Positions 45,429-54,763 of a DNA stretch of 54,763 nt are shown piece by piece; the first letter of the stretch is position 1; each line of letters starts with the position of its first letter. Source of the DNA: Planctomycetales bacterium. GTDB taxonomy: Bacteria; Planctomycetota; Planctomycetia; Pirellulales; Pirellulaceae. The stretch spans positions 1 through 54,763 of the forward strand of contig JAGQPF010000272.1 in NCBI GenBank assembly GCA_020426845.1, read 5' to 3'. Position numbers and translations under genes: made by a program. The notes under the pieces were generated by a model, which worked only from the letters and a program-made list of their open reading frames with translations, was not told the DNA's origin and did no database searches.

Positions 45429-48400
45429 GTGACCATGAACGACCTGGAACGGCGGCTGGCGAGCTTGTCGCCCGAGAAGCGAGCCCTGCTAGAGCAGCGG
45501 CTGGGTGCGGCGCGAGCTTCCGTGGGCCAAGACGACGCCCCTGCGCGGCGTTCCGCGGAGGAAGGAAATCCGCTCTCGTTCGCCGAGCAACGGCTCTGGC
45601 TCGTCGATCAGATTGCCCGCGAGAATCCGTTCTACAACATGCCGTTGGCAGCGCAACTGTCCGGGCCGCTGGACGTCGAGGCCTTCCACACCGCGTTGTT
45701 GGACATCGTCCGCCGGCACGACACATTGCGGACCACCTACCGCATGGTCGACGGCGCAGCAGAGCGCGTGATCGGAGTCCTCGACGCCAAGCCCGACTGC
45801 GATGAAACGGCCGCCGAGCCTCCGTTGGTCGAGCACGTGGACGCCGCGGCTTGGCCCGAAGCGGAATTGACTCGCCGAATTCGAGAGGACGCGCGGCGAC
45901 CGTTCAACGTCACCAAGGGGCCGCTGCTCCGCTGTCACCTCTACCAGCGCGGCACCGAGCAGCACGTCGTGCTGCTGGTGATGCATCATGTGATCTCGGA
46001 CGGCTGGTCAATGGCTGTGCTGCTGAAGGAGTGGGCCGTCTGCTACGATGCGCGACGGCACGGGCGCGAGCCTGAATTGCCCGCTCTGCAGCTCGACTAT
46101 GGAGACTTCGCCGTTTGGCAACGCAAACGGCTCGACGGCGAGCGGCTGCAGCAAGAGCTGCGGTACTGGGAATCGCAGCTGCACGACACCCCCAAAGTGA
46201 TCGAGTTGCCGCTGGATCACCCTCGTCCCAACGTGCAGGACTTTGACGGCACGCAGCTCAGCTTCACGTTGTCGCCCCAGCTCGGGCGAGTTGTCCAGCA
46301 AGCGGCGTCTGCCATGCGCACGACCCCGTTCACTGTGTTGATGGCGGCGTACGCCGCGCTATTGCGACACTACACGAGGCAGACGGACCTCTGCGTTGGC
46401 ACCGTTGTGGCCAACCGAAGACATCCACTGGTCGAGTCGCTGATTGGGTTCTTCGTCAACACGCTGGTGATTCGCTGCCGCGTCGAAGATCAGCAGAGCT
46501 TTCGGCAGTTGATCGAAGCGACCAAGCAAACGGTGACAGACGCGTTTGCACATCAGGACCTGCCGTTCGAACGGTTGGTGGAATCGTTGGCCCCCGGCCG
46601 CGACCGCAGCCACTCGCCGCTATTCCAAACCGCTCTGGTGGTTCAGAATGCCCCCGAACATCAATCGGCCGCGGGAGGATTGGCGATTGAACCGCTGGAA
46701 TTTGACTACGGCACGGCGAAACACGATCTGACGCTGTTGCTGACGCCCGATGGCGAGGGGTATCGAGGAAAAGTTGAGTACCGCACTCACCTCTTTCACT
46801 CGGCAACCGTTGAGAGGTTGGTGGGCGCGTTTTTGGTGCTGCTGGAGGCGGCTTGCACGAACCTCGACCTCATTGTGGGCGAGTTGCCCGCGGAGACGGC
46901 CGCCGCAAGGGAACTGCGCGAGTCGTGGTGCGAGGACGACACGGCCTTGGACGATCCTCCCGTCACCAATGGCGCCGAGGAGATACTCCGCCACGCGAAT
47001 CGCACGCCCTCGGCGCCCGCCATCGTCTACGGAAACGAGCAGCTGGACTATCTGACGCTGGCCCGACAGACGGAACGCGCGGCGCGGCGAATGATCGCAC
47101 AAGGCCTGCAGCCCGGCGACCCGGTGTTACTGTGCTTGCCCCGTTCTTCGTCACTGATTCAGTTGCTGCTGGCGGTCTGGCGCGCCGGCGGTGTCTACGT
47201 GCCGGTCGACCCCGAGTTGCCCGAGCAACGCAAGCAATGGTTGGTGGAAGACTGCCACCCCGCACTGGTCATTGCGGAGTCGCCATTGCTGGGAGCGTCC
47301 AATTGGTTGTCACCCAACGAATTGCTGGCACCTGGCCACGAGAAGTTGCCCGAGTCGCCCTTGCCAGAAGTCGGACCAGCCAATCTGGCCTACATCATTT
47401 TTACCTCTGGCTCGACCGGGCGGCCCAAAGGCGTGGAGGTCGAGCATGGCAGCATCGTCCGGTTCCTGCGCGGCCAGGCAGCGCGGATGGGTGTTGACTC
47501 ACACAGTCGTATTTTGCACAGCCTCAGTCCCTCGTTCGATGGCGGGCTCTCCGAGCCGTTGCTGGCGTTGACCACCGGCGCCTGCTCGATCGTCGCAGAC
47601 GCCGCCGAGGCGCTCGACCCTGCCGAGTTGACTCGATTGATTCAGCGTGAGCGAGTAAGCGTCGCCAAGTTCCCGCCTCCGAAGCTCGCGCTATTGGCGC
47701 CAGCGGCGACGCCGACGCTGCTCACAGTCTCGACGGGCGGCGACACGCTGACAGGCGAGCTGGCGCGAACGTGGTTGGAGGCCGGGCGCCGCATGCTGAA
47801 CGGTTATGGTCCTACGGAGGCGACGGTCGGCTGCACGATGCACGAGCTTCGGCTTCCCGTCGACGCGCGCCCGCCGATCGGCACACCGCTGGCGGGACAA
47901 CGCGTCTACGTGCTGAACGAACAGAGAAAACCGACACCGATCGGCGTGCCTGGAGAAATTTGCATCGGGGGACCGGGAGTCGCGCGCGGCTATCGCAATC
48001 TGCCCGAGGCGACCGCGGCCAAATTCGTCGACGATCCCTCGCGTCCCGGCGAGCGTCTTTACTGCACAGGCGACCTGGGGCGGTGGCGCGCCGACGGCGT
48101 GCTGGAATTCCTGGGCCGCTTCGACGAGCAGGTCAAGATACGTGGCTACCGCATTGAGCCCGGTGAGATCACGGCCGTGCTCGAAGAGATGCCCGAGGTC
48201 GAGCGGGCCGCCGTGATTGCCAGGCAAGACGATGTCGATGAGCCGGCGAAGTTGGTGGCCTACGTCGTGCCGACTCGTTCGCAATTTCAAATCGAGGAAG
48301 AGGCCCGTGGGCAGGTGGACGCCTGGCAGACCCTGTTTGAGCAGACACACCGCGCCGCGCCGCTAGCCCTGGACCCAGAATTTAACATCGCCGGTTGGAT

Positions 48401-50783
48401 CGATAGTTTCACCGGAAAGCCGATCCCCGACGAGGAGATGCGCAAGTGGGCCGACAACGCCGCCGCCCGCATTCGTCGACTGCGTCCGCGGCGCGTGCTC
48501 GAGGTTGGTTGCGGAACCGGCCTGATCCTGCACCGCTTGGCCGACGAGGTGGACGAGTACGTCGGCGTCGATTTCCTGGCCTCGTCGCTGCAGCAAGTCC
48601 AAGGCGTGCTCGATCGCCGCAACGATCGCCAGCATGTGCAGTTGCGCCAGTGCGCCGCGGACCAAGTGGGCGAACTTCAGCTGCCGGCACGGCATTTTGA
48701 CACGGTGGTGTTGAATTCGGTCGTTCAGTACTTCCCGAATGTGGAATACCTGCTGGCGGTGCTGAGGCAATTGGCGCCGTTGCTGGCGCCGGGAGGCCAC
48801 ATTTTCTTGGGGGACTTGAGAAATCTGGGGCTGCAATACCAGTTGGCCGCGGGCATTGAATTGGCGCGTGGGGAAGCGGGGGACTCGGGCAGGCAGCTGC
48901 TGAGCCGCGTGCACGCCCGTGTGGCGCACGAAGAGGAGTTGCTGCTCGCGCCGGAGCTCTTCTCCGCGCTGTTGCGGACTCTGCCCCGCCTGCAGCAAGC
49001 GGACGTATTGTTGAAGCGGGACGGCGGCGACAACGAGCTCGTCCGCTTTCGATACGACGCGATCTTGTCATTTAGAGCCGAAGGCAGTGAGGGAGACTCT
49101 CTGCCCGAGGCAAGTGACGGCGAGTTGCTGCGGGCAGGAGACAGCAGAGCTTGCCCCGAGGAGGTGGTGGAGTGGATGCGACGCGAACGACATTCTCGTG
49201 TCACCATTCAGGGGCTCACCAATAGCCGCGTCGCGCACGACGGCTGGCTCTGGAGGCGTCTGCAAGAGGGCACGACAGCGTCCGTCGAGGAGTTGCGAGC
49301 GACCGTGGAACAACAACGCGGCGGTGTGGATCCCGCCGACTACTTCGCTCTCGAGCGCTCCCGAGCCGTGACGGTCTCGGTTCACTGGGGGACTGCGCCG
49401 GAGCTGTTCGACGTCACACTTGAACTCGTCGAGCCTGTTTCCCCGTCGCCCGGCCAAAACGAGCCTGAGCCGCGACTGCAGAAGCGATCGCCTCGTGAGC
49501 GGGCGCCTTTGAAGTCCGGCGCGGATGTCGAGTCATTGGACCACTATGCGAACCACCCACTGCGAGACAAGGTGGCGGCTCGACTTTCGCCACGGTGGTA
49601 CGAGCGACTGCGCGAGCGGCTGCCCGAACACATGATCCCCGCGGCCCTGGTGGTGCTGGACGAACTGCCGCGCACCAGCCAGGGGAAGCTCGACCGACGA
49701 GCGCTGCCGCCGCCTCCGCCCGGACGGCCGGCTTGGGCGGCGGAGTATCAGCCGCCTGCCGACGACGAAGAGCGTCTGATTGTGGATGTCTGGGAGTCGC
49801 TGCTCGGCATCCAGCCCGTGGGCGCCCTCGACAATTTCTTCGAGATCGGCGGCCATTCGCTGTTGGCGGTCCGTGTAATGGGCGAGATCACCCGGCGGAC
49901 CGGCGTCACGCTCCCGCTGGCGGCGCTGTTCCAGGACCCAACCCCGCGGCGCCTCGCCCAGTTATTGCGCGAGCCCGAAACAGCGTTGCTGTCGAGCGCA
50001 TTGGTGCCGCTGCATCGCGAGCCGCGCGAGGGCGTGCCGCTGTACTGCGTGCACCCGGCCGGCGGCACCGTCTTCTGTTACCTGCCGCTGGCGGAACGCC
50101 TGCAGCGGCCTGTGCTTGGCTTGCAAGCAGTCGGTGTCGACGGACAACGACCTCCGCACGAGACGATGGAGGAGATGGCCGAACACTATGCCAGGGCCAT
50201 TCGCCAAGCCAATGGGGACGGTCCCTTCCACTTATGTGGCTGGTCGCTCGGGGGCAACGTTGCGTACGAAGTGGCTCGCCGGCTCCGCGCCGCGGGCGCC
50301 AACGTCGGCTTGGTGGCGTTGTTGGACTCTGGAGCGGTCCCCGGCGAGGAGGCATTGCAGGAGGACGACTTTCTACACTTGGTGATGGCCCTGTTTCCGG
50401 GCGAGGAGCATCTGCCGCTGGCGGAGCTGAAAGCGCTGCCGCCCGCCGAGCAAATGAAGTACTTTGCCGATCGCGCGCAGCGAGCCGGGTTGGTGCCTCC
50501 GGATGACCCGCACGGAGGCCGACACATTTACCAAGTGTTCCAAAAGAATATCAAAGTGATCCACCAGCACCGCACACTGCCGTACGAGGGCCCAGTGACA
50601 CTCTTTCGCCCCGCCGAACAGCAGAAAACAGGCGAGCTGTTCGACGATCCGACGCTGGGCTGGTCCAAGTTGACCGTCGTCGAACAAGTCGAGACGGCAG
50701 GGGATCACGCACACATGGTGCAAGCACCCTATGTTGACGAACTCGCCGTCCAGCTGGAAATTCAGCTGCGTGCCCACGAATGA
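45429..50783 (+). CDS. Terminal NRPS: C-A(N-methyltransferase insert)-PCP-TE
   Basis: 1784 residues from a GTG at 45429, favoured over the ATG at 45435 by GAGG 8 nt upstream. Order: condensation domain (about 47-480; HHVISDG about 185), adenylation domain (about 515-950; YIIFTSGSTGRPKG, YGPTEAT, YCTGDLGR), an N-methyltransferase inserted in the A domain (about 955-1240; SAM loop VLEVGCGTG about 1023), the rest of the A domain (YANHPL..., GKLDRRALP about 1418), peptidyl carrier (GGHSLLAV, Ser about 1476) and a type I thioesterase (YCVHPAGG, nucleophile in GWSLGG about 1606, GDHAHMV near the end). It should add one N-methylated amino acid and release the product. By eye the code is D-G-S-K-V-T-G-V-G-K, not clearly assignable; K and terminal V-G loosely recall Asp/Asn codes. 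The A4 motif SPSFDGGLSEPLLAL is unusual. Confidence 0.94.
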   Translation: MTMNDLERRLASLSPEKRALLEQRLGAARASVGQDDAPARRSAEEGNPLSFAEQRLWLVDQIARENPFYNMPLAAQLSGPLDVEAFHTALLDIVRRHDTLRTTYRMVDGAAERVIGVLDAKPDCDETAAEPPLVEHVDAAAWPEAELTRRIREDARRPFNVTKGPLLRCHLYQRGTEQHVVLLVMHHVISDGWSMAVLLKEWAVCYDARRHGREPELPALQLDYGDFAVWQRKRLDGERLQQELRYWESQLHDTPKVIELPLDHPRPNVQDFDGTQLSFTLSPQLGRVVQQAASAMRTTPFTVLMAAYAALLRHYTRQTDLCVGTVVANRRHPLVESLIGFFVNTLVIRCRVEDQQSFRQLIEATKQTVTDAFAHQDLPFERLVESLAPGRDRSHSPLFQTALVVQNAPEHQSAAGGLAIEPLEFDYGTAKHDLTLLLTPDGEGYRGKVEYRTHLFHSATVERLVGAFLVLLEAACTNLDLIVGELPAETAAARELRESWCEDDTALDDPPVTNGAEEILRHANRTPSAPAIVYGNEQLDYLTLARQTERAARRMIAQGLQPGDPVLLCLPRSSSLIQLLLAVWRAGGVYVPVDPELPEQRKQWLVEDCHPALVIAESPLLGASNWLSPNELLAPGHEKLPESPLPEVGPANLAYIIFTSGSTGRPKGVEVEHGSIVRFLRGQAARMGVDSHSRILHSLSPSFDGGLSEPLLALTTGACSIVADAAEALDPAELTRLIQRERVSVAKFPPPKLALLAPAATPTLLTVSTGGDTLTGELARTWLEAGRRMLNGYGPTEATVGCTMHELRLPVDARPPIGTPLAGQRVYVLNEQRKPTPIGVPGEICIGGPGVARGYRNLPEATAAKFVDDPSRPGERLYCTGDLGRWRADGVLEFLGRFDEQVKIRGYRIEPGEITAVLEEMPEVERAAVIARQDDVDEPAKLVAYVVPTRSQFQIEEEARGQVDAWQTLFEQTHRAAPLALDPEFNIAGWIDSFTGKPIPDEEMRKWADNAAARIRRLRPRRVLEVGCGTGLILHRLADEVDEYVGVDFLASSLQQVQGVLDRRNDRQHVQLRQCAADQVGELQLPARHFDTVVLNSVVQYFPNVEYLLAVLRQLAPLLAPGGHIFLGDLRNLGLQYQLAAGIELARGEAGDSGRQLLSRVHARVAHEEELLLAPELFSALLRTLPRLQQADVLLKRDGGDNELVRFRYDAILSFRAEGSEGDSLPEASDGELLRAGDSRACPEEVVEWMRRERHSRVTIQGLTNSRVAHDGWLWRRLQEGTTASVEELRATVEQQRGGVDPADYFALERSRAVTVSVHWGTAPELFDVTLELVEPVSPSPGQNEPEPRLQKRSPRERAPLKSGADVESLDHYANHPLRDKVAARLSPRWYERLRERLPEHMIPAALVVLDELPRTSQGKLDRRALPPPPPGRPAWAAEYQPPADDEERLIVDVWESLLGIQPVGALDNFFEIGGHSLLAVRVMGEITRRTGVTLPLAALFQDPTPRRLAQLLREPETALLSSALVPLHREPREGVPLYCVHPAGGTVFCYLPLAERLQRPVLGLQAVGVDGQRPPHETMEEMAEHYARAIRQANGDGPFHLCGWSLGGNVAYEVARRLRAAGANVGLVALLDSGAVPGEEALQEDDFLHLVMALFPGEEHLPLAELKALPPAEQMKYFADRAQRAGLVPPDDPHGGRHIYQVFQKNIKVIHQHRTLPYEGPVTLFRPAEQQKTGELFDDPTLGWSKLTVVEQVETAGDHAHMVQAPYVDELAVQLEIQLRAHE

Positions 50784-50816
50784 GTTGTCTCGTCGACGTG
50801 ATTTTCGAACGGAGTC

Positions 50817-51260
50817 ATGGCCCCACCCACCATCATCGTCGTCCATCCTCGCGAACGCCGCTCGAAGTGCTCGGTGGAGCCGCTGCGCGGTCGTGACGAC
50901 TTCATCTTCTGGACCTTTCCGGATCGAGGCGAACAGTCGCTCGAGGGCTATGTTCGGCTCGGCATGGGCGGACCGCTGATCGGCGAGGACGACGCGTCAC
51001 GTGGGCTGTTAGTGCTGGACGGCACTTGGAAACTGGCCGACAGAATGGAAGCCGCTTATGCGGAGGTCCCCGTGCGGTCGTTGCCGGCCGTGCGCACCGC
51101 ATACCCGCGAGTCTCGAAATTCGGGTCGGATCCCGCTGGCGGCTTGGCGACCATCGAGGCGATCTTCGCCGCCTACCGTCGGCTCGGCCGCTCCACCGCT
51201 GGCTTGTTGGACGACTACTATTGGGCTGACGCATTTCTGACAGCCAACGAGTGGGCCTAG
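50817..51260 (+). CDS. Tsr3/DTW-superfamily small protein (DUF367-like)
   Basis: 147 residues, starting 33 bp after the NRPS2 stop, with GGAG just before the [17 protein letters not shown] (about residues 63-76) and [35 protein letters not shown] and [16 protein letters not shown] (to the C-terminus) match the SPOUT-like TDD superfamily of aminocarboxypropyl transferases. Tsr3 modifies 18S rRNA and DTW proteins modify tRNA uridine with SAM. The C-terminal pattern and small size lean towards the Tsr3/DUF367 side. Its position may be chance, a housekeeping gene behind a biosynthetic cluster. It has no visible role in the lipopeptide pathway. Confidence 0.65.
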   Translation: MAPPTIIVVHPRERRSKCSVEPLRGRDDFIFWTFPDRGEQSLEGYVRLGMGGPLIGEDDASRGLLVLDGTWKLADRMEAAYAEVPVRSLPAVRTAYPRVSKFGSDPAGGLATIEAIFAAYRRLGRSTAGLLDDYYWADAFLTANEWA

Positions 51261-51679
51261 CGCCCGGCGAAAACACCCCCACAGGCGATTGACGCCGTAC
51301 TCTCTCGGCGGAGAATCTTGGCGCCGACTACGGCGGCCAAGTTCGACGCCCACAGGCGCGTCAACCGAGCAGCTCGCAACGACACTTGCGGGGGGTGCGT
51401 GGCCCAATATGCATTGCATGCGAAGCACGCCTGTCGTAACGTAGTGACTGGCATTTTTCGGCATTTATCCGGTCTGCAACGCGCGATCCAGCTCCGAGCA
51501 CTAGGGAGAACTGCCGCTCTCCCAGCTTTTCCTCAGTCTCAACTCGAGCCTTCGCTTCGTTCCTTCTCATCGCTCAATTCTGCCCCGCGTTGTGCCACCA
51601 CTGAGCGTGTTGCACAACGGGAACGCGAAGCTCCACTCATACAATTTAACCCTTGCGTTAACGCCTCATCGGAGGATTT
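51261..51679. other. Intergenic region upstream of the metalloprotease
   Basis: 419 bp without a supported gene. The only dyad noted close to the start is TTAAC-N6-GTTAA at 51646-51661, 19 bp before the ATG. No terminator-like hairpin with a T-run was seen after the 50817-51260 gene. Confidence 0.5.
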
Positions 51680-54600
51680 ATGCGTCGCCATTCGCCTCGT
51701 CGCATACACAAGATTCGCAAATTGGAAACGCAAGCCCGTCGCCGGCTGTTGTTCGAACCTTTGGAAGACCGGCTGCTGTTGGCCACGATCAACAACAACC
51801 TGGATGTCGGCACGGAGTTGCGGAACTACCGCATTGCGGTGGCGACCACGGTCGAATACACCACCTTCTTCGGGTCGGAGGCTGCTGCGCTGGCAGCGGT
51901 GCAGGACACCATTGCCTCGCTGAACGCGATCTTCGAACCCGAGTTGGCCATCCACCTGGACTTGGTGGACACCGGCACGGACCTCATCTTCTCGGCAGCC
52001 GAAGGAGATAGCTTTACCGGATCAAACCTTTCGACGATGCTGGGCCAGAATCAGACGTTGATGAACACGGTGGTCCAGGCCGCCAACTATGACGTCGGGC
52101 ATGTCTTCCACCAAGCGAACTTGGGCGGCTTGGCATCGCTGGGAGTTGTGGGCGATGATAGCTTCCAGGCTCGTGGCGCCTCATCGTCGTCGACGCCTGC
52201 CGGCACGAGTTGGGTGGGGCTGGTCGCCCACGAACTGGCGCACCAGTTTGGCGCCAGGCATACTTTCAACAGCGTATCGGGATTCTGCAACGGCAACCGC
52301 AGCTCCACCACGGCCTATGAGCCGGGCAGCGGGAGCACGATCATGAGCTATGCCGGAAGCTGCAACGCGGACAATCTTCAGTCACGTGAAGATCTCTACT
52401 TCCACGCGGACAGTTTTGAGGCGATTGAGAATCGCATCCGCACGGTCGCCGTGGCCGCCCCGAATTCGACGACTGCCCTGGGCAACGCGATCCCCACGGT
52501 GAGCGCGGGCCTGGACTACCACATCCCGGCCAACACGCCGTTTGAGCTAACCGCAACCGGCGCGGACGCCGACACCGGCGACACCCTGACCTACACGTGG
52601 GAGCAACTCGACCTGGGCGGCTCGCACGGCTTGCCGCTCGATGGCGGAGTGTCCGGCCCGCTGTTTCGCAGCTTCGAGGGCACAACCGACGCGACTCGCA
52701 CCTTCCCGCGCTTGACGGACCTGCTGGCCAATGTCAACACGGCCGCCATTGGCGAAGTGCTGCCGACCATCTCACGTGATCTGAACTTCCGCGTCACCGT
52801 GCGCGATCAGCAAGGCGGTGTGAATTCGGACGACGTGCTGCTCACGACACACAATACGGGAGCGGCGTTTGCCGTGACGGCCCCGAACACGGCCGTGAGC
52901 TGGCTGGGGGGCTCGACGCAGACGATCACGTGGAATGTTGCAGGAACGACGGCCAACGGAATTAACACGTCGGATGTCGAGATCCTGCTGTCCACCGACG
53001 GCGGCCTGACCTTCCCGCACTCCTTGGGAGTCACCCCCAACGACGGCTCTCACACGTTGGCGATGCCCAACATCAATGCCGCGAGCGCCCGGATCAAAGT
53101 CGCGGCCGTGGGAAATGTTTACTTTGACGTTTCCGACGTCAACTTCACGCTGACCGCGGACGGCTCGGCCCCGGGTGTCTCGCTCGTAGAGACCGCTGGT
53201 TCGACGGCAGTCTACGAAGGAGCGACCACCGACAGCTACACGCTTGCGCTGAACACGGCGCCAGCGGGCGACGTGCAAGTGGCAATCTCCGCCGGCGCCG
53301 AGATTCAAGTCAGTGTCGACGGCGTCAACTTCTCGGGCGTGCAGACGTTGACGTTGAACTCCACGACGCCCCAGACCGTGTTTGTTCGCGCCATCAATGA
53401 TGCGGACATCGAAGGCTCACAGCTGGAGACCATCACGCACACGATCGTTTCGAGCACCAGCGCGAGCTATCCCACCTCCACGCTCGTCAATCTGGTGACG
53501 GTTAATGTCGCCGACGACGAGTTGCCGCCCCTGATTGGCATCGACTTTGACAACTCTGCAGGCGGCTCGCCGCAGAATTGGCAGCGGCTTAGCTTTCTTA
53601 CCAACGCGGCCACCAACCTTACTCGCGATGACGGCGTCGCCACCACCGTAGACTTTGACGGTGTCAACATTACGGGGGGATCACTCTCCAACACAACACA
53701 GGGCGCAACAAATTCAGGTGATCTGCCAATCCACAATGTGAGTCTCTCAGAAATCGACGGCACCTCGTGGTTTTCTGGATCGATGGACTTCGTCTTCGAT
53801 GGTTTGAGTCCCAACACAAGTTATGGATTCTTCGTCTTTGGCCTGGACAATTTTATCGGCAATATAGTCCAGAATATCTCCGTGAATGGCGGCCCTACTT
53901 TGTTCACTCAAACGTTGACCGCAGGCGTCTTGGCGATCAACGATGCGACGTTGAACAACACGGACCGGTTGGTGCAATACGAGCAGGTGGCAACCTCCAC
54001 TGCGGGTGGCGTGTTAACGATTCGCGCCACGGCAGGCAACGGCAACGGCGTTGCCCTGGCCGGCATCGCGATCCGCGAGATTTACACTCCCGTTCCGGCC
54101 GTCACGGTGATTCAAACCAACAACTCGACACTCGTCTCGGAGACCGGGACCACCGACACCTTCACCGTGATGCTCAACGCGGCTCCGGCGAGCGACGTGG
54201 TGGTGGATGTTTCGTCGAGCGACACGGGCGAAGCAACGGTGTCGGCAAGCAGCTTGACCTTTACGCCGGCAAACTGGAATACGCCGCAGACCATCACCGT
54301 GACTGGCGTCAACGACCCGGTGATCGACGGCGACCAGAATGTTTCCATCAACCTGTCGATCAACGACGCAGCGTCGGACAATCAATACGACCCGCTGCCC
54401 GACTTAACCATCGATGTGGTGAATGCCGACGACGACACCGCGGGAACCCCCGGCTTCACGATCGTCCAGTCAGATGGCACGACTGCAGTCAACGAGTCGG
54501 GCAGCACTGACACGTTCACGGTTGTTTTGGACTCCGCGCCGTTGACCGACGTGGTGATCGACGTCAGCTCCGGCGACACCGGCGAGGCGACCGTCTCCCC

Positions 54601-54763
54601 GGTGCAGCTGACCTTCACCTCGACCAACTGGAACACCCCGCAGACGGTCACCGTCACCGGCGTCGATGACCCCAGCGTCGACGGCGATCAAAGCACCACG
54701 GTAACGGTCTCGATCAACGACGCGTTGTCCGACAACGCCTTCGATCCGGTCGCCGACCAGACG
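51680..54763 (+). CDS. Reprolysin-like metalloprotease with LEPR-XLL N-terminus and Calx-beta-type repeats (incomplete at window end)
   Basis: At least 1028 codons, open through the right edge. The ATG at 51680 follows GGAGGATTT. Residues 1-40 are basic and end in the LEPR-XLL motif (FEPLEDRLLLA), the planctomycete signal for large exported proteins. A zinc metallopeptidase domain spans about 45-260: HELAHQFGARH (about 184-194) is the HExxHxxGxxH site of reprolysins/metzincins and MSYAG near 222 fits the Met-turn. Then come an Ig/fibronectin-like module (GLDYHIPANTPFELTATG), further beta modules, and a galactose-binding-like domain (IGIDFDNSAGG...LTIRATAGNGNGVALAGIAI, about 620-800). The tail holds Calx-beta-like repeats of 118 residues (period 354 bp). 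It is likely a secreted protease. Confidence 0.9.
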   Translation, partial: MRRHSPRRIHKIRKLETQARRRLLFEPLEDRLLLATINNNLDVGTELRNYRIAVATTVEYTTFFGSEAAALAAVQDTIASLNAIFEPELAIHLDLVDTGTDLIFSAAEGDSFTGSNLSTMLGQNQTLMNTVVQAANYDVGHVFHQANLGGLASLGVVGDDSFQARGASSSSTPAGTSWVGLVAHELAHQFGARHTFNSVSGFCNGNRSSTTAYEPGSGSTIMSYAGSCNADNLQSREDLYFHADSFEAIENRIRTVAVAAPNSTTALGNAIPTVSAGLDYHIPANTPFELTATGADADTGDTLTYTWEQLDLGGSHGLPLDGGVSGPLFRSFEGTTDATRTFPRLTDLLANVNTAAIGEVLPTISRDLNFRVTVRDQQGGVNSDDVLLTTHNTGAAFAVTAPNTAVSWLGGSTQTITWNVAGTTANGINTSDVEILLSTDGGLTFPHSLGVTPNDGSHTLAMPNINAASARIKVAAVGNVYFDVSDVNFTLTADGSAPGVSLVETAGSTAVYEGATTDSYTLALNTAPAGDVQVAISAGAEIQVSVDGVNFSGVQTLTLNSTTPQTVFVRAINDADIEGSQLETITHTIVSSTSASYPTSTLVNLVTVNVADDELPPLIGIDFDNSAGGSPQNWQRLSFLTNAATNLTRDDGVATTVDFDGVNITGGSLSNTTQGATNSGDLPIHNVSLSEIDGTSWFSGSMDFVFDGLSPNTSYGFFVFGLDNFIGNIVQNISVNGGPTLFTQTLTAGVLAINDATLNNTDRLVQYEQVATSTAGGVLTIRATAGNGNGVALAGIAIREIYTPVPAVTVIQTNNSTLVSETGTTDTFTVMLNAAPASDVVVDVSSSDTGEATVSASSLTFTPANWNTPQTITVTGVNDPVIDGDQNVSINLSINDAASDNQYDPLPDLTIDVVNADDDTAGTPGFTIVQSDGTTAVNESGSTDTFTVVLDSAPLTDVVIDVSSGDTGEATVSPVQLTFTSTNWNTPQTVTVTGVDDPSVDGDQSTTVTVSINDALSDNAFDPVADQT

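Overview
The window comes from a high-GC planctomycete, probably of the Pirellulales/Rhodopirellula type. The evidence is a four-gene block of the planctomycete-specific families DUF1501, PSCyt1/DUF1549/DUF1553 (PSD1), DUF1552 and DUF1592/DUF1588/DUF1585, two giant secreted proteins with LEPR-XLL-type N-termini, an ECF sigma factor next to a Hanks-type kinase, and a DUF3365 haem lipoprotein. I see no tRNA, rRNA, CRISPR array, transposase or phage gene.

Layout. 105-9186 (minus): one apparent operon, DUF1592 -> DUF1552 -> PSD1 -> DUF1501, i.e. two cytochrome-like/Tat-exported pairs back to back. 9428-9976 (plus): yraN. 10088-14918 (minus): a conserved protein of unknown function, a TerB-like protein and an S9 dipeptidyl-peptidase; a cluster of GCAAT/ATTGC dyads lies just upstream of the peptidase. 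15248-16558 (plus): a FadL/OmpP1-type outer-membrane protein behind a strong hairpin. 16587-20209 (minus): ECF sigma factor -> zinc-finger kinase -> an orphan protein with secretin-N-like (NolW) modules. 20468-24501 (plus): a Delta-60 beta-propeller LEPR-XLL protein broken near its 3' end by a frameshift and an apparent loss of part of a repeated domain. 24511-31767 (minus): a ferredoxin redox operon, pyruvate:ferredoxin oxidoreductase (nifJ) -> DHOD-like flavoprotein -> NfnA-like -> NfnB/GltA-like. 32194-34010 (minus): DUF3365 lipoprotein -> lactonase-like beta-propeller. 34324-35907: two small envelope proteins. 35908-37035: a 1.1 kb stretch with no convincing gene.

37036-51260 (plus) is the most distinctive region: a compact lipopeptide cluster. 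The first NRPS reads FAAL-ACP-C-A-PCP with a glycine-like A-domain code. It is followed by a TauE/SafE-type membrane protein, a FOXRED2-like FAD enzyme, and a second NRPS reading C-A(with inserted N-methyltransferase)-PCP-TE. A small Tsr3/DTW-superfamily protein trails it. By colinearity the assembly line should activate a fatty acid, add glycine, add one N-methylated amino acid and release the chain, with the FAD enzyme as likely tailoring step and the membrane protein as possible exporter. No phosphopantetheinyl transferase is visible, so it must be encoded elsewhere. 51680 to the window end (plus, incomplete) is a secreted reprolysin-like metalloprotease with a LEPR-XLL N-terminus and Calx-beta-like tandem repeats.

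Several intergenic stretches carry repeats or dyads: a 31-bp tandem array at 34171-34282, a 16-bp inverted repeat between the two nfn-like genes, and related GTTGAAAAACAC-ended elements on both sides of the first NRPS. All domain calls were made by reading translations by eye; no database search was run.
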